Numbered from the stretch's first letter, positions 1-10,012 are shown. The stretch is DNA of 55,557 nucleotides from Bacillus halotolerans (GCF_001517105.1 NZ_LPVF01000002.1:1-55557), one strand, 5' to 3'. Notes: generated from the letters alone by a model not told the origin. Numbers and translations: made by a program.

Positions 1-52
1 GCGCCGATGGTAGTCGGGGGGTTCCCCCTGTGAGAGTAGGACGCCGCCAAGC
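1..52 (+). rRNA. 5S ribosomal RNA, 3' end (partial)
   Basis: The first 52 bases match the 3' half of Bacillus 5S rRNA, including the loop-E region and the terminal GCCGCCAAGC. A rho-independent terminator follows at once. The gene is cut by the window start; the rest of the rRNA operon must lie upstream. Its position before csfB fits the rrnA operon of B. subtilis. Confidence 0.93.
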
Positions 53-60
53 AAGGGTAA

Positions 61-90
61 AACCCAGCTCATTGAGCTGGGTTTTTTGTT
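61..90 (+). terminator. rRNA operon terminator
   Basis: An 11-bp GC-rich inverted repeat (AACCCAGCTCA / TGAGCTGGGTT) with a one-base loop is followed by a T-run, directly behind the 5S rRNA. It ends the upstream rRNA operon. Confidence 0.93.
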
Positions 91-182
91 TGTCCAAATA
101 CAAGTGAAATCAAAACAATACAAACACCGACAGCTTATATAGCCCATATACTGATCTCAAGATTCCAAAAGATCTAAATAAT

Positions 183-212
183 GTATACAATAACAGGTTT
201 CAGGAAAGGCTA
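183..212 (+). promoter_or_regulatory. Sigma-F type promoter of csfB
   Basis: GTATA at 183-187, a 15-base spacer, then GGAAAGGCTA at 203-212, close to the sigma-F consensus (GyATA / GGnnAnAnTA). Transcription would start about 219, so the ribosome binding site at 220-228 would lie almost at the 5' end. CsfB is known to be made in the forespore under sigma-F, which agrees. Confidence 0.6.
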
Positions 213-232
213 ATTGTACGGAGGTGGGGACG

Positions 233-427
233 ATGGACGAAACGGTTAAACACCATCAAACATGTATTATTTGCGAACAAGAGAAAAGCAGAGGGATTCA
301 TCTTTATACAAAATTCATATGCTTAGATTGTGAGAGAAAAGTAATTTCTACAGCAACTTCCGATCCTGACTATGCCTTTTATGTCAAAAAACTAAAGAGC
401 ATTCATACACCGCCATTATATTCTTAG
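233..427 (+). CDS. csfB: Anti-sigma-G factor CsfB (Gin)
   Basis: A 64-residue protein with two CxxC pairs (C11-x2-C14 and C30-x2-C33) that form a small zinc ribbon. CsfB/Gin binds sigma-G (and sigma-E) and keeps it inactive in the forespore until engulfment is complete. The ATG at 233 is preferred over the in-frame GTG at 224 because GGAGGTGGG at 220-228 is the ribosome binding site and would overlap the earlier codon. The gene is alone between the 5S terminator and its own terminator; its TAG stop overlaps the left arm of that hairpin. The family match is by overall sequence and the neighbouring xpaC. Confidence 0.9.
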   Translation: MDETVKHHQTCIICEQEKSRGIHLYTKFICLDCERKVISTATSDPDYAFYVKKLKSIHTPPLYS

Positions 428-447
428 ACCTGAGAAGGTCTTTTTTT
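426..447 (+). terminator. Terminator of csfB
   Basis: AGACC / GGTCT stem with a 6-base loop followed by seven T. The stem is short, and the csfB stop codon (425-427) overlaps it. Confidence 0.75.
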
Positions 448-494
448 GTACCATTTTTCACTTTATATAAAGCAGTGGATACGATAAAAGAACA

Positions 495-520
495 TGAAAC
501 TTGTTTAGGGACTAAACGTA
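495..520 (+). promoter_or_regulatory. Sigma-W type promoter of xpaC-yaaN
   Basis: TGAAAC at 495-500, exactly 16 bases, then CGTA at 517-520: an exact match to the sigma-W consensus. It lies 49 bases before the xpaC start. A poorer sigma-A reading of the same stretch (TTGTTT at 501, GATAAT at 524, spacer 17) is possible. Sigma-W controls envelope-stress genes. Confidence 0.75.
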
Positions 521-568
521 GTAGATAATAATGTTAAATATGAAATACACACAGGAGTCGATGAAGTG

Positions 569-1183
569 ATGCATAGATTTCTTCAATTTTTGATATGGAG
601 TTTCACAAGCAGTGCGACTTTTGTTTTCATAGGATTATTGAGTTTTTTTGGTTTTAACCAATCACTCTTTTTATCTTTTGTATATGGCGTCTCATCAGCA
701 GCTCTCGTATACACAGCGGGTTTGTGGAATTCGAGACGGTTATTTCTTAAAAAACATGAACTGACGGGAAGAGAATATGCGTACATCAAGAAAAACCTTG
801 AGGAAGCAAGGCAAAAAATAATCCGTCTTAGAAAAGCTTTATTTCAGGCAAAAAGTATCCAGATGTTTAAGCAAAATGCAGAGATGCTGAGACTTGTCAG
901 AAGGATCTATATATTAACCAAAAAAGAGCCAAAACGGTTTTATCAGGCTGAGCGTTTCTTTTATCAGACTCTAGATTCTGTTGTGGAACTGACTGAGAAA
1001 TATGCTTTTCTTTCTTCCCATCCGAAAAAAAACAAAGAGCTTTCGATGTCGTTGAGTGAAGTGCGTATCACACTTGCTGAATTGACGAAGCGTTTAGAAG
1101 AAGATTTAACTCAATTAATGGGCGACGAAATTGGTGAACTGCAATTTGAATTAGATGCAGCGAAGCATTCTTTGAAAAAATAA
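569..1183 (+). CDS. xpaC: XpaC, membrane protein of the 5-bromo-4-chloroindolyl phosphate hydrolysis family
   Basis: A 204-residue protein with two hydrophobic segments at about residues 5-25 and 31-49, then a long basic, helical cytoplasmic tail with many Arg/Lys/Glu. The family name comes from an old phenotype; no active site is visible and the biochemical role is unknown. AGGAG at 553-557 could serve the GTG at 566 (8 bases) or the ATG at 569 (11 bases), so the start is uncertain by one codon. yaaN follows after 17 bases and is surely co-transcribed. The consensus sigma-W promoter suggests a role in envelope stress or defence against membrane-active agents. Confidence 0.9.
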   Translation: MHRFLQFLIWSFTSSATFVFIGLLSFFGFNQSLFLSFVYGVSSAALVYTAGLWNSRRLFLKKHELTGREYAYIKKNLEEARQKIIRLRKALFQAKSIQMFKQNAEMLRLVRRIYILTKKEPKRFYQAERFFYQTLDSVVELTEKYAFLSSHPKKNKELSMSLSEVRITLAELTKRLEEDLTQLMGDEIGELQFELDAAKHSLKK

Positions 1184-1200
1184 CGGAAGGGGTAAGGACG

Positions 1201-2358
1201 GTGAATAAGGATCGAAGCGAACTTCAAATGGACGGATTGTTGGCAGACCCTTTTGGGGATATCGAAATACCAAAGGGGGAGGCTGTCGAATCAGAAAAGC
1301 AGTCAGTGCGGCTTGTCGATGTTCTGCCAGAAGAAAACAAAGAAAAAGCATACCAGCTGGCTGAACAGATTAATCATAACAATATGAACAGTATTGTCTT
1401 ATACGGTTCACAAGCTCAGTCTAAGCTGCTGAATTTTTCTCATACGATGATTGATCATGTTCAAAAGAAGGATGTCGGTGAAATCGGTGAAATCCTTGGT
1501 GAGCTGATGAAAAAGCTGGAGCAAGTAAATCCAGATGAACTGCAGTCTAAGAAAAAAGGTTTCTTGGCACGCATGTTTGGGAAAGTGTCTCATTCTCTTC
1601 AGGAGGTACTGTCAAAGTATCAAAAGACCAGTGTGCAGATAGATAGAATCAGTTTAAAACTTGAGCATTCAAAAAATGCATTACTCAGTGATAATAAGCT
1701 GTTAGAGCAGTTATATGATAAAAACAAAGAATATTTTTCTGCACTGAATATTTATATTGCTGCTGGGGAATTAAAGCTGGATGGATTAAGAACGAAAACA
1801 ATTCCTGAACTGAAACGACAGGCCGAATCAAGTGAACATAATCAAATGGCCGTTCAAGAAGTAAACGATTTGATCCAATTTGCTGATCGACTGGATAAAA
1901 GAGTGCACGATTTGCTCTTGAGCAGGCAAATTACCATACAAAGCGCTCCGCAAATCAGGTTAATTCAAAATACGAATCAGGCATTAGCTGAAAAAATCCA
2001 GTCATCCATTGTAACCGCAATCCCGCTTTGGAAAAACCAAGTAGCGATTGCATTGACACTCTTACGGCAGCGAAACGCTGTGAATGCCCAGCAAAAAGTA
2101 TCCGATACAACAAATGAACTTTTGCTAAAAAACGCGGAGCTTTTAAAAACCAATACAATTGAAACAGTGAAAGCAAATGAACGAGGGCTTGTTGATATTG
2201 ATACGTTAAAGAAGGTACAGGAAAGCTTAATCAGTACGCTTGAAGAAACGCTGACGATTCAAGAAGAAGGGCGGCTTAAACGCCGACAGGCTGAAGAAGA
2301 GCTCATGATGATGGAAGGCGATTTGAAGCAAAAGCTGCTTGCGATAAAGGAAAGATAG
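1201..2358 (+). CDS. yaaN: YaaN, TelA-family toxic anion resistance protein
   Basis: A 385-residue soluble, strongly helical protein of the TelA/toxic anion resistance family; coiled-coil stretches cover much of the length and the C-terminus is highly charged. There is no signal peptide or membrane segment. The start is a GTG with GGAAGGGGTAAGG just before it. TelA-like proteins often accompany XpaC; the pair is thought to act at the membrane in resistance to tellurite, some antibiotics or membrane stress, but the mechanism is not known. Second gene of the sigma-W unit with xpaC. Confidence 0.9.
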   Translation: MNKDRSELQMDGLLADPFGDIEIPKGEAVESEKQSVRLVDVLPEENKEKAYQLAEQINHNNMNSIVLYGSQAQSKLLNFSHTMIDHVQKKDVGEIGEILGELMKKLEQVNPDELQSKKKGFLARMFGKVSHSLQEVLSKYQKTSVQIDRISLKLEHSKNALLSDNKLLEQLYDKNKEYFSALNIYIAAGELKLDGLRTKTIPELKRQAESSEHNQMAVQEVNDLIQFADRLDKRVHDLLLSRQITIQSAPQIRLIQNTNQALAEKIQSSIVTAIPLWKNQVAIALTLLRQRNAVNAQQKVSDTTNELLLKNAELLKTNTIETVKANERGLVDIDTLKKVQESLISTLEETLTIQEEGRLKRRQAEEELMMMEGDLKQKLLAIKER

Positions 2359-2441
2359 TTTACCAGTAAGTCTTAGCTTTAAGTTCTGTCATAGGAACGA
2401 TATAATAAAGAGTAAGAATACACATTCAAGGGATTGTTTTA

Positions 2442-3881
2442 ATGAACACACCTTTATATCATGCACTGATTCAACATGCGAGAAGAAATTCTCATTCATT
2501 TCACGTTCCGGGACATCACAATGGAGATGTCTTTTTTGATGAGGCTAAGACCATATACAACCCGCTTCTTACAATTGACCTGACTGAACTATCGGGGCTT
2601 GATGATTTGCATCATCCTTCAGGTGTGATTAAGGAAGCCCAAGATCTTGTCAGCCAATTGTATGGATCGGCAGAAAGTTTTTTTCTTGTGAACGGCACGA
2701 CTGTCGGAAACTTAGCGATGATTTTATCAGTTTGTGATCCTGGAGATACGATCCTGATCCAAAGAAACTGCCATAAATCTGTCTTTCATGCTGTTGATTT
2801 GGCTGGAGCTGAGCCGGTTTATCTCGCACCTGACATTGATGAAATAATGCATGTGCCTACGCATGTTCCGCTTGGTACGATAAAAGAAGCTTTAAAGGCA
2901 TATCCAAATGCGAAGGGGTTGGTGCTGACCAATCCCACATACTATGGACATAGCGCGGATTTGACTGAAATCATTTCAGAGGCCCATCAATACGGGATTC
3001 CTGTGCTGGTGGATGAAGCGCATGGCGCACACTTTGTTTTAGGGGAGCCTTTCCCGGCTTCAGCATTGCAAATGGGAGCAGATATTGTTGTTCAGTCGGC
3101 GCACAAAACACTGCCTGCCATGACGATGGGGTCTTATTTGCACCTCAATAGCAACAAAATTGAACGGAACCGGGTAGCGGATTACTTGAATCGTTTACAA
3201 AGCAGCAGCCCGTCTTATCCGATAATGGCTTCATTGGATCTTGCCCGCGCTTATCTGCAGTATATGATAGAGGAACAAAAGCTTCCTGACGTTCTGCAGC
3301 ATATTCAATCGATTAAACAAACGTTTGATTCACTTGGATATGCTGAAGCGGTTGAACCGGCCAATCAACGGATTACAACGGATCCGCTGAAACTCACCAT
3401 TCGTTCCAAATGTGGCCATTCAGGTTTTACACTGCAAAAAATATTAGAGCGTGTCAACATATTCACAGAGCTTGCCGATGAAAATCAGGTTTTGCTTGTT
3501 CTCCCTTTGGGAGGAAAACAGAGAATCGATTCTGAAACAATTAAGAAAATTGATCATGAAATCGAAAAGACTCCAACGGACCAGATGAATGTTTCTCCAG
3601 AATGGGAAGCACAGCCTATTACTGTAATGCCTTATCCGAAAAAGGTTTTAAACACGTTACAGAAAGAATATGTGGGTTTTGATAAAGCGGCAGGCCGGCT
3701 GAATGCAGAGGATGTTATACCTTATCCGCCGGGAATTCCGATGATTATGGCAGGCGAAAGAATCACAAGGGAAAGCGTGCAAAAGCTCAGCCGCTTGATC
3801 AGCATGAAAACGCATGTTCAAGGGAATATGAAAATCAATGAGAAGCAATTACTTGTTTATATAGAAGAGGAGAAATCATGA
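2442..3881 (+). CDS. yaaO: YaaO, PLP-dependent Orn/Lys/Arg decarboxylase family protein
   Basis: A 479-residue fold-type I pyridoxal-phosphate enzyme. The cofactor-binding lysine is K222 in [13 protein letters not shown]191 in DEAHGAH should contact the pyridine nitrogen; HVPGHHNG near residue 21 is typical of the major Orn/Lys/Arg decarboxylase group. It is the short form, without the N-terminal wing domain, as in the Bacillus SpeA-like enzymes. The substrate is not settled: arginine, lysine and ornithine are all possible. Its stop overlaps the tmk start by four bases, so the two are translationally coupled. A possible -10 TATAAT lies at 2401-2406 without a good -35. Confidence 0.88.
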   Translation: MNTPLYHALIQHARRNSHSFHVPGHHNGDVFFDEAKTIYNPLLTIDLTELSGLDDLHHPSGVIKEAQDLVSQLYGSAESFFLVNGTTVGNLAMILSVCDPGDTILIQRNCHKSVFHAVDLAGAEPVYLAPDIDEIMHVPTHVPLGTIKEALKAYPNAKGLVLTNPTYYGHSADLTEIISEAHQYGIPVLVDEAHGAHFVLGEPFPASALQMGADIVVQSAHKTLPAMTMGSYLHLNSNKIERNRVADYLNRLQSSSPSYPIMASLDLARAYLQYMIEEQKLPDVLQHIQSIKQTFDSLGYAEAVEPANQRITTDPLKLTIRSKCGHSGFTLQKILERVNIFTELADENQVLLVLPLGGKQRIDSETIKKIDHEIEKTPTDQMNVSPEWEAQPITVMPYPKKVLNTLQKEYVGFDKAAGRLNAEDVIPYPPGIPMIMAGERITRESVQKLSRLISMKTHVQGNMKINEKQLLVYIEEEKS

Positions 3882-4516
3882 GCGGTTTATTTATTACATT
3901 TGAAGGTCCTGAAGGCGCGGGAAAAACGACTGTATTGCAGGAAATAAAAAAGATACTGGCAGCAGAAGGCCTTCAGGTTACAGCAACACGGGAACCAGGC
4001 GGCATAGATATCGCAGAACAAATTCGAGAAGTTATTCTAAACGAGAACAACACGTTAATGGACCCAAAAACAGAAGCTCTCTTATATGCAGCTGCAAGAC
4101 GTCAGCATTTAGTTGAAAAAGTAACACCTGCTTTAGAGCAGGGGCATATTGTACTTTGTGACAGATTCATAGACAGTTCACTCGCATACCAAGGATATGC
4201 AAGAGGCCTTGGGATTGATGAGGTTCTTTCGATTAACCAATTCGCCATTGGAGATATGATGCCTCATGTCACAATTTATTTTTCAATTGATCCGGAAGAA
4301 GGCCTGAAGCGTATTGATGCGAACGGCTCTCGGGAGAAAAACCGGCTCGATCTGGAAAAGTTGAGCTTCCATACAAAGGTTCAGGAAGGTTATCGGGAGC
4401 TGATGAAACGTTTTCCAGAAAGATTTCATTCAGTTGATGCAGCACAATCGAAAGACCTCGTTGTTCAGGACGTTCTAAAGGTTATCAATGAAGCGTTGAA
4501 AAAAATTCAATTGTGA
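3878..4516 (+). CDS. tmk: Thymidylate kinase
   Basis: Transfers phosphate from ATP to dTMP, the last specific step to dTTP; essential and cytoplasmic. Its 212 residues are the normal length. The P-loop GPEGAGKT is at residues 10-17, the DRF substrate motif at 95-97, and the LID region with GSREKNRLD follows near residue 150. It overlaps the yaaO stop by four bases and stands just upstream of darA-yaaR-holB. Confidence 0.97.
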   Translation: MSGLFITFEGPEGAGKTTVLQEIKKILAAEGLQVTATREPGGIDIAEQIREVILNENNTLMDPKTEALLYAAARRQHLVEKVTPALEQGHIVLCDRFIDSSLAYQGYARGLGIDEVLSINQFAIGDMMPHVTIYFSIDPEEGLKRIDANGSREKNRLDLEKLSFHTKVQEGYRELMKRFPERFHSVDAAQSKDLVVQDVLKVINEALKKIQL

Positions 4517-4535
4517 CCTGTTTCTCATTAGTTGA

Positions 4536-4541
4536 TATAAT
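4536..4541 (+). promoter_or_regulatory. Probable sigma-A promoter of darA-yaaR-holB-ricT-yabA
   Basis: TGATATAAT is an extended -10 element (TGn then TATAAT at 4536-4541) just after the tmk stop. No convincing -35 is present; TTGTGA at 4511-4516 has a 19-base spacer. Confidence 0.5.
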
Positions 4542-4575
4542 AATGTAAACGAGATCATTGTTGTTTCCAATCTAA

Positions 4576-4920
<345 letters not shown>

Positions 4921-4932
4921 GGATTTGAAACT

Positions 4933-5373
4933 GTGAAAATTAATAAAGATATACGCACATTTATAGATAATAAGCAGCTTCCTTCTATGAAGACAGCTGA
5001 GATTTCAGCATCTTTTAAAACATCAATGGAGAACCAAAGCAGCAAATTGAAGTTTGATCAGCTCACCAGGATGTTAACGGACATAGAAGCGTTTGGGAAA
5101 AGACTGACGAAATCACGGAATTTTAAAGACTTGGCAAGATTTAAAGGGCTTGTGAAACGTTTTGTCAAAGAAGCTGTTGACAGCGGCCTATCACATGAAA
5201 CGTCGAAAAGCTTTGATCTTTACGGAAACAGCAGAACGCTGGGACTTGTGAAAGAAATAGACGAGAAATTGATAAAGCTTACTGAAGAGATGATGGATCA
5301 GGAAAAACCGGCAATTGATTTGCTGGAGCGTATTGGCGAAATAAAAGGTTTATTGATTAACCTTTACACATAG
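4933..5373 (+). CDS. yaaR: YaaR family protein of unknown function
   Basis: A 146-residue, mostly helical, lysine-rich soluble protein (DUF327/YaaR family) with a GTG start. There are no catalytic motifs, no membrane segment and no signal peptide. It sits between darA and holB with gaps of 12 and 11 bases, an arrangement conserved in Bacillus, so a link to cyclic-di-AMP signalling or replication is possible but is inferred only from position. Confidence 0.88.
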   Translation: MKINKDIRTFIDNKQLPSMKTAEISASFKTSMENQSSKLKFDQLTRMLTDIEAFGKRLTKSRNFKDLARFKGLVKRFVKEAVDSGLSHETSKSFDLYGNSRTLGLVKEIDEKLIKLTEEMMDQEKPAIDLLERIGEIKGLLINLYT

Positions 5374-5384
5374 AGAGTGATACA

Positions 5385-6374
5385 ATGGCAATATCCTGGA
5401 AGGAAATGACCGAGCTTCAGCCCAGAGTAATGAAGCTTTTATATAATAGTATTGAGAAGGACAGACTATCACATGCTTATTTATTTGAGGGCAAAAAAGG
5501 AACAGGCAAGCTGGAGGCCGCAATGCTTCTTGCGAAAAGCTTTTTTTGTCTGGAAGACGGAGCAGAGCCTTGTGAGAACTGCAGAAATTGTAAGCGGATT
5601 GAGTCGGGAAACCACCCTGATCTCCATCTGGTCCAGCCTGATGGGTTATCGATTAAAAAGGCGCAAATTCAAGCGCTGCAAGAAGAGTTTTCTAAAACAG
5701 GGCTTGAATCGCATAAAAAGCTGTACATCATATCCCATGCAGATCAAATGACGGCTAATGCGGCAAACAGCCTGCTGAAGTTTTTAGAGGAACCGAACAG
5801 AGACACAATGGCCATCCTTATTACTGAGCAGCCTCAAAGGTTATTGGATACCATCATTTCAAGATGCCAAACCCTTCCTTTTCAGCCTTTGCAGCCCAAA
5901 GCAATTGAAGACAGACTGATAGAACAGGACGTCTCGCCTCATATGGCGAGGCTCCTGGCGAACATGACCAACAATGTAGCAGAAGCAGTCGAATTAAGTC
6001 GAAATGATGAGTTTGCAGAGTCTAGAGCGAAAGTGATAAAATTGTATGAAGTCTTACACCAGCGGAAAGGACATGCCTTTTTCTTTATTCAAGATCAATG
6101 GATGCCCTTTTTCAAAGAAAAAACCCATCAAGAAATGGGTCTTGATATGCTCTTATTGATATATCGCGATGTGTTGTCCATCCAAATAGGAAATGAAGAT
6201 AAATTGATTTATCAAGACTTATTCCAATCAATAAAACAGCATGCGCTACAATCAACACAACAAAGCGTTACGAACCAGATACTTGCTGTTTTAGAAGCAA
6301 AGAAACGGCTTCATTCCAATGTGAATGTGCAGGGATTAATGGAGCACTTGGTGTTAATGTTGCAGGAGGGATAA
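5385..6374 (+). CDS. holB: DNA polymerase III delta-prime subunit (clamp loader)
   Basis: A 329-residue AAA+ subunit of the clamp loader that, with DnaX and HolA, loads the beta clamp. The degenerate P-loop GKKGTGK is at residues 36-42 and a zinc-binding cysteine set at C55, C63, C66 and C69. The SRC arginine-finger motif occurs in IISRCQTLPF near residue 158. Delta-prime does not hydrolyse ATP itself but supplies the arginine finger. It is followed after two bases by ricT, so it shares its transcript. Confidence 0.96.
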   Translation: MAISWKEMTELQPRVMKLLYNSIEKDRLSHAYLFEGKKGTGKLEAAMLLAKSFFCLEDGAEPCENCRNCKRIESGNHPDLHLVQPDGLSIKKAQIQALQEEFSKTGLESHKKLYIISHADQMTANAANSLLKFLEEPNRDTMAILITEQPQRLLDTIISRCQTLPFQPLQPKAIEDRLIEQDVSPHMARLLANMTNNVAEAVELSRNDEFAESRAKVIKLYEVLHQRKGHAFFFIQDQWMPFFKEKTHQEMGLDMLLLIYRDVLSIQIGNEDKLIYQDLFQSIKQHALQSTQQSVTNQILAVLEAKKRLHSNVNVQGLMEHLVLMLQEG

Positions 6375-6376
6375 GC

Positions 6377-7204
6377 TTGTACAATGTAATTGGCGTCCGC
6401 TTTAAAAAAGCGGGTAAAATATATTATTTCGATCCGAATGGATTTCATATAGAACAAGACAGCTGCGTAATTGTAGAAACTGTCAGAGGTGTTGAGTACG
6501 GCCAGGTTGTTGTCGCGAATAAACAGGTGGATGAGCATGATGTTGTGCTTCCGCTCCGTAAAGTGATACGCGTGGCTGACGAGCGCGATCTTCTCATTGT
6601 AGAAGAAAATAAACAAGAAGCTTTATCAGCATTTGAAATATGCCAAAAGAAAGTGATAGATCACGGCTTGGATATGAAGCTGGTCGATGTGGAGTTTACG
6701 TTCGACCGTAATAAAGTGATTTTTTACTTCACTGCTGACGGCAGAGTAGATTTCAGAGAACTTGTAAAGGATTTAGCCTCCATCTTTAAAACAAGGATTG
6801 AGCTTCGCCAGATTGGGGTAAGAGATGAGGCAAAAATGCTCGGAGGAATCGGCCCTTGCGGCAGAATGCTTTGCTGTTCAACATTCCTCGGAGATTTTGA
6901 ACCTGTGTCCATTAAGATGGCGAAGGATCAGAACCTATCCTTAAATCCAACAAAGATTTCTGGTCTTTGCGGACGTCTGATGTGCTGTCTGAAATACGAA
7001 AACGATGAGTATGAGACTGCAAAGGAACAGCTTCCGGATATTGGGGAAATGATTACGACAGCAAACGGGCCTGCAAAAGTCGTCGGGCTGAATATTCTGG
7101 AACGGGTGCTTCAGGTGGAACTGATGAACCGTGAAAAAGTGATAGAATATACTTGGGAAGAGCTCTTGGAAGAGGGCGTCGTATCCGCACAAACCACAGA
7201 TTAA
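6377..7204 (+). CDS. ricT: RicT (YaaT), subunit of the Fe-S Ric/Y-complex
   Basis: A 275-residue PSP1-domain protein with a TTG start preceded by GCAGGAGGG. With RicA and RicF it forms a complex that holds [4Fe-4S] clusters, promotes RNase Y-dependent mRNA maturation and is needed for sporulation, competence and biofilm formation. The cysteine-rich motifs GPCGRMLCC (about residue 155) and GLCGRLMCC (about 195) are the likely ligands. holB ends two bases upstream and yabA starts 14 bases downstream. Confidence 0.94.
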   Translation: MYNVIGVRFKKAGKIYYFDPNGFHIEQDSCVIVETVRGVEYGQVVVANKQVDEHDVVLPLRKVIRVADERDLLIVEENKQEALSAFEICQKKVIDHGLDMKLVDVEFTFDRNKVIFYFTADGRVDFRELVKDLASIFKTRIELRQIGVRDEAKMLGGIGPCGRMLCCSTFLGDFEPVSIKMAKDQNLSLNPTKISGLCGRLMCCLKYENDEYETAKEQLPDIGEMITTANGPAKVVGLNILERVLQVELMNREKVIEYTWEELLEEGVVSAQTTD

Positions 7205-7218
7205 CGAGGTGTGGAACC

Positions 7219-7578
7219 TTGGATAAAAAAGAGTTATTTGATACCGTCATTAACTTAGAAGAACAAATCGGCTCGCTTTACCGGCAGCTGGGGGATTTAA
7301 AGCAGCATATCGGTGAGATGATTGAAGAAAATCATCATTTACAGCTTGAAAATAAGCATTTGCGTAAACGGCTGGACGATACGACGCAGCAGATTGAAAA
7401 GTTTAAAGCTGATAAAAAAGAATCAAAAACACAGAAGACAGAGCAAGCTGATATAGGGGAAGGATATGATAATCTGGCACGTCTGTATCAGGAAGGATTC
7501 CATATCTGTAACGTCCACTATGGAAGCGTCAGAAAAGAAGATTGTCTTTTCTGTCTGTCATTCTTAAATAAAAAATAA
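7219..7578 (+). CDS. yabA: Replication initiation control protein YabA
   Basis: A 119-residue negative regulator of replication initiation that bridges DnaA and the DnaN clamp. The N-terminal half is a coiled coil (residues 1-60) for tetramerisation. The C-terminal zinc domain carries H-x-C-x-V-H and CLFC. The TTG at 7219 is chosen: it has GAGGTGTGG in front and gives the known 119-residue length, while the longer reading frame begins inside ricT. A terminator follows at once. Confidence 0.95.
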   Translation: MDKKELFDTVINLEEQIGSLYRQLGDLKQHIGEMIEENHHLQLENKHLRKRLDDTTQQIEKFKADKKESKTQKTEQADIGEGYDNLARLYQEGFHICNVHYGSVRKEDCLFCLSFLNKK

Positions 7579-7580
7579 GG

Positions 7581-7613
7581 AAAAAGGCTTCCGCATCAGA
7601 CGGAAGCCTTTTT
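7581..7613 (+). terminator. Terminator after yabA
   Basis: AAAAAGGCTTCCG / CGGAAGCCTTTTT stem with a 6-base loop, flanked by A and T runs, so it could act in both directions. Confidence 0.9.
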
Positions 7614-7638
7614 CAAAGGTGCTGGAAAGGATAAGAAA

Positions 7639-8382
7639 ATGGTTTCATTACATGACGATGAAAGATTAGATTATTTGCTGGCAGAGGATATGAAGATTAT
7701 ACAAAGTCCAACGGTGTTTGCTTTTTCATTGGACGCTGTGCTTCTCTCCAAATTTGCGTATGTTCCGATTCAAAAAGGAAAAATTGTTGATTTGTGCACT
7801 GGCAACGGCATTGTGCCGCTGCTGCTGAGTACAAGGTCAAAAGCAGATATCATTGGTGTTGAAATTCAGGAAAGATTGCATGATATGGCTATCCGCAGTG
7901 TGGAATATAACAAACTGGAGGATCAAATTCAAATCATACATGATGACCTGAAAAACATGCCTGAAAAGCTGGGGCATAATAGATATGATGTTGTTACCTG
8001 CAACCCGCCTTATTTTAAAACACCCAAACAGGCCGAACAAAATTTGAATGAACATCTCCGTATCGCAAGACATGAAATTCACTGTACATTGGAAGATGTC
8101 ATTTCAGTCAGCAGTAAATTGCTAAAGCAAGGAGGAAAGGCAGCGCTCGTTCACCGGCCGGGCCGGCTTCTCGAAATTTTTGAATTGATGAAGGCTTATC
8201 AAATTGAGCCGAAGCGTGTTCAGTTTGTCTATCCGAAACAAGGGAAGGAAGCCAATACCATTTTGGTTGAAGGCATAAAAGGCGGGCGTCCAGATTTGAA
8301 AATACTTCCTCCGCTGTTCGTTTATAACGAACAAAATGAATATTCAAAAGAAATCAGGACCATTTTATATGGAGACAAATAA
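7639..8382 (+). CDS. yabB: tRNA (adenine-N6) methyltransferase of the TrmN6 type
   Basis: A 247-residue SAM-dependent methyltransferase. The SAM-binding motif is [13 protein letters not shown] at about residues 51-63, and the N6-adenine signature is NPPY in VTCNPPYFK at about 119-122. Homologues methylate A37 of tRNA-Val; the exact target here is inferred. It overlaps yazA by 14 bases. Confidence 0.9.
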   Translation: MVSLHDDERLDYLLAEDMKIIQSPTVFAFSLDAVLLSKFAYVPIQKGKIVDLCTGNGIVPLLLSTRSKADIIGVEIQERLHDMAIRSVEYNKLEDQIQIIHDDLKNMPEKLGHNRYDVVTCNPPYFKTPKQAEQNLNEHLRIARHEIHCTLEDVISVSSKLLKQGGKAALVHRPGRLLEIFELMKAYQIEPKRVQFVYPKQGKEANTILVEGIKGGRPDLKILPPLFVYNEQNEYSKEIRTILYGDK

Positions 8383-8668
8383 CCATTTCTTTTATGTTGT
8401 ACAGTGCAAAGACAACAGCTGGTATGCAGGGTATACCAACGATCTGCAGAAACGGCTGAAAACTCACAACGATGGAAAGGGCGCAAAGTATACAAAAGCA
8501 AGACGCCCGGTTGATTTAATTTTTGCTGAGGCATTTGCAACGAAGCGGGAAGCCATGCAGGCGGAATATTACTTTAAAAAACTGACCCGCAGAAAAAAAG
8601 AGCTTTATATAGAAGAAAAACGGAACAGCAAGGAGGCTGTATATGTTAAGGCGCCAGATGAGCTTTAA
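8369..8668 (+). CDS. yazA: GIY-YIG domain protein YazA
   Basis: A 99-residue protein that is essentially one GIY-YIG nuclease domain (UPF0213 family): FFYVVQC near residue 8 followed by WYAGYT and the conserved R in LQKRLKTHN, then YTKARRPV. Homologues are small putative nucleases without a defined target. The ATG at 8369 lies inside yabB and has GACC-ATTTTATAT only, so translation probably relies on coupling to yabB. The end overlaps rsmI by 26 bases. Confidence 0.9.
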   Translation: METNNHFFYVVQCKDNSWYAGYTNDLQKRLKTHNDGKGAKYTKARRPVDLIFAEAFATKREAMQAEYYFKKLTRRKKELYIEEKRNSKEAVYVKAPDEL

Positions 8669-9521
8669 TGGAAAGTCGGATATGGGGATTCTTTATTTGG
8701 TTCCGACACCTATCGGAAATTTAGAGGATATGACATTTCGCGCGATCGAAACGCTGAAATCAGTGGATGCGATTGCTGCAGAAGATACGAGGCAAACAAA
8801 AAAGCTTTGCCATGTATATGAAATTGAAACACCGCTTGTCAGTTATCACGAACACAATAAAGAAAGCAGCGGCCACAAAATCATTGAATGGCTGAAGTCC
8901 GGGAAAAACATAGCGCTGGTCAGTGACGCCGGACTGCCGACGATTTCTGATCCTGGAGCGGAAATCGTCAAGGACTTTACGGAAATGGGCGGTTATGTTG
9001 TTCCTCTGCCGGGAGCCAATGCCGCATTAACAGCGCTTATCGCTTCAGGAATTGTACCGCAGCCTTTCTTTTTCTACGGATTTCTCAACAGGCAGAAAAA
9101 AGAAAAGAAGAAAGAACTCGATGTCCTCAAAAAACGGCAAGAAACGATTATTTTTTATGAAGCACCTCACCGATTGAAGGAAACCCTGTCTGTGATGTTA
9201 GACATATTAGGAGATCGGGACATTGCGGTGACGCGTGAACTTACTAAGAAATATGAAGAGTTTATAAGAGGAACGATATCCGAAGTGATAGACTGGGCAA
9301 ATGAGGATCAGATCCGCGGTGAGTTTTGTCTTGTAGTCGAAGGCAATAAAGCTGAGGAAGCAGATGAAGAAACACATTGGTGGGAGAACCTATCTGCAAA
9401 AGAACATGTCGAGCATTACATCTCAAAGGGAGCGACATCAAAAGAAGCCATTAAAAAAGCGGCTGTAGATCGTAACGTCCCAAAACGTGAAATGTATGAT
9501 GCATACCATATTCAGCAATAA
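8643..9521 (+). CDS. rsmI: 16S rRNA 2'-O-ribose C1402 methyltransferase RsmI
   Basis: A 292-residue tetrapyrrole-methylase-fold enzyme that methylates the ribose of C1402 in 16S rRNA, in the decoding centre. The family signature is LVPTPIGNLEDMT at about residues 18-30, then AEDTRQTKKL, SDAGLPTISDPG and PGANAALTALI. The ATG at 8643 has AAGGAGG at 8630-8636 and is preferred over later Met codons at residues 6 and 14. Last gene of the yabB-yazA-rsmI unit; it ends at a terminator shared with the converging abrB. Confidence 0.95.
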   Translation: MLRRQMSFNGKSDMGILYLVPTPIGNLEDMTFRAIETLKSVDAIAAEDTRQTKKLCHVYEIETPLVSYHEHNKESSGHKIIEWLKSGKNIALVSDAGLPTISDPGAEIVKDFTEMGGYVVPLPGANAALTALIASGIVPQPFFFYGFLNRQKKEKKKELDVLKKRQETIIFYEAPHRLKETLSVMLDILGDRDIAVTRELTKKYEEFIRGTISEVIDWANEDQIRGEFCLVVEGNKAEEADEETHWWENLSAKEHVEHYISKGATSKEAIKKAAVDRNVPKREMYDAYHIQQ

Positions 9522-9557
9522 AAAAAACGTTCTTGTGTCATAACAAGAACGTTTTTT
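9522..9557. terminator. Bidirectional terminator between rsmI and abrB
   Basis: AAAAAACGTTCTTGT / ACAAGAACGTTTTTT inverted repeat with T-runs on both strands, placed between two converging genes. Confidence 0.92.
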
Positions 9558-9570
9558 GTGTAAAAAATGA

Positions 9571-9861
9571 TTATTTAAGGTTTTGAAGCTGGTTTTGGAT
9601 TTCGCTGATGATTTGCTCAGCGCCTTCTTTGCTTAGCACCAATTTGCCGCCAGCAAGTTTAAGGTTATCGTCAGAAACTTCACCAGTTACTTGGCAAGTC
9701 ATATTTGGCTTATATTTTTTAAGGATGATTTTTTCATCATCAACGTAAATTTCAAGAGCATCTTTTTCTGCGATTCCAAGAGTACGACGCAGTTCGATAG
9801 GAATCACTACACGTCCTAATTCATCAACTTTACGTACAATACCAGTAGATTTCATAAACAT
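9571..9861 (-). CDS. abrB: Transition state regulator AbrB
   Basis: A 96-residue DNA-binding protein: N-terminal swapped-hairpin AbrB domain (GIVRKVDELGRVVIPIELRR at about residues 7-26) and a C-terminal tetramerisation part. AbrB represses many post-exponential genes during growth, among them spoVG in this window, and is shut off by Spo0A~P. It is the only gene on the - strand here. AGGAGA lies before the first ATG; a second ATG two codons on (MKSTG) may be the true start. Tandem Spo0A boxes and two promoters lie upstream. Confidence 0.97.
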   Translation of the reverse strand: MFMKSTGIVRKVDELGRVVIPIELRRTLGIAEKDALEIYVDDEKIILKKYKPNMTCQVTGEVSDDNLKLAGGKLVLSKEGAEQIISEIQNQLQNLK

Positions 9862-9902
9862 TCTCCTCCCAAGAGATAATTATTGTTTAAATTATATTTT
9901 TC

Positions 9903-9919
9903 TTCGTCATTATTCGACA
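9903..9919 (-). promoter_or_regulatory. Tandem Spo0A boxes in the abrB leader
   Basis: On the - strand TGTCGAA (9913-9919) and TGACGAA (9903-9909) repeat with a 10-base period, one perfect and one near-perfect 0A box. They lie just downstream of the proximal abrB promoter, the place where Spo0A~P is known to repress abrB. Confidence 0.9.
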
Positions 9920-9935
9920 AAATCCTTACCTTCAT

Positions 9936-9964
9936 AGCATAACAAGGTTTCCAATAATCGTCAA
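9936..9964 (-). promoter_or_regulatory. Proximal sigma-A promoter of abrB
   Basis: On the - strand TTGACG (9964-9959), 17-base spacer, TATGCT (9941-9936). The expected start, about 9928, is just upstream of the 0A boxes. Confidence 0.8.
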
Positions 9965-9982
9965 TCCTTTTGTTTACTATTG

Positions 9983-10012
9983 ATTGTAAGATTTAGTTCT
10001 TATAGTCAGTAA
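9983..10012 (-). promoter_or_regulatory. Distal sigma-A promoter of abrB
   Basis: On the - strand TTACTG (10012-10007), 18-base spacer, TACAAT (9988-9983). abrB is known to have two promoters in B. subtilis; this is the better upstream candidate. Confidence 0.55.
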
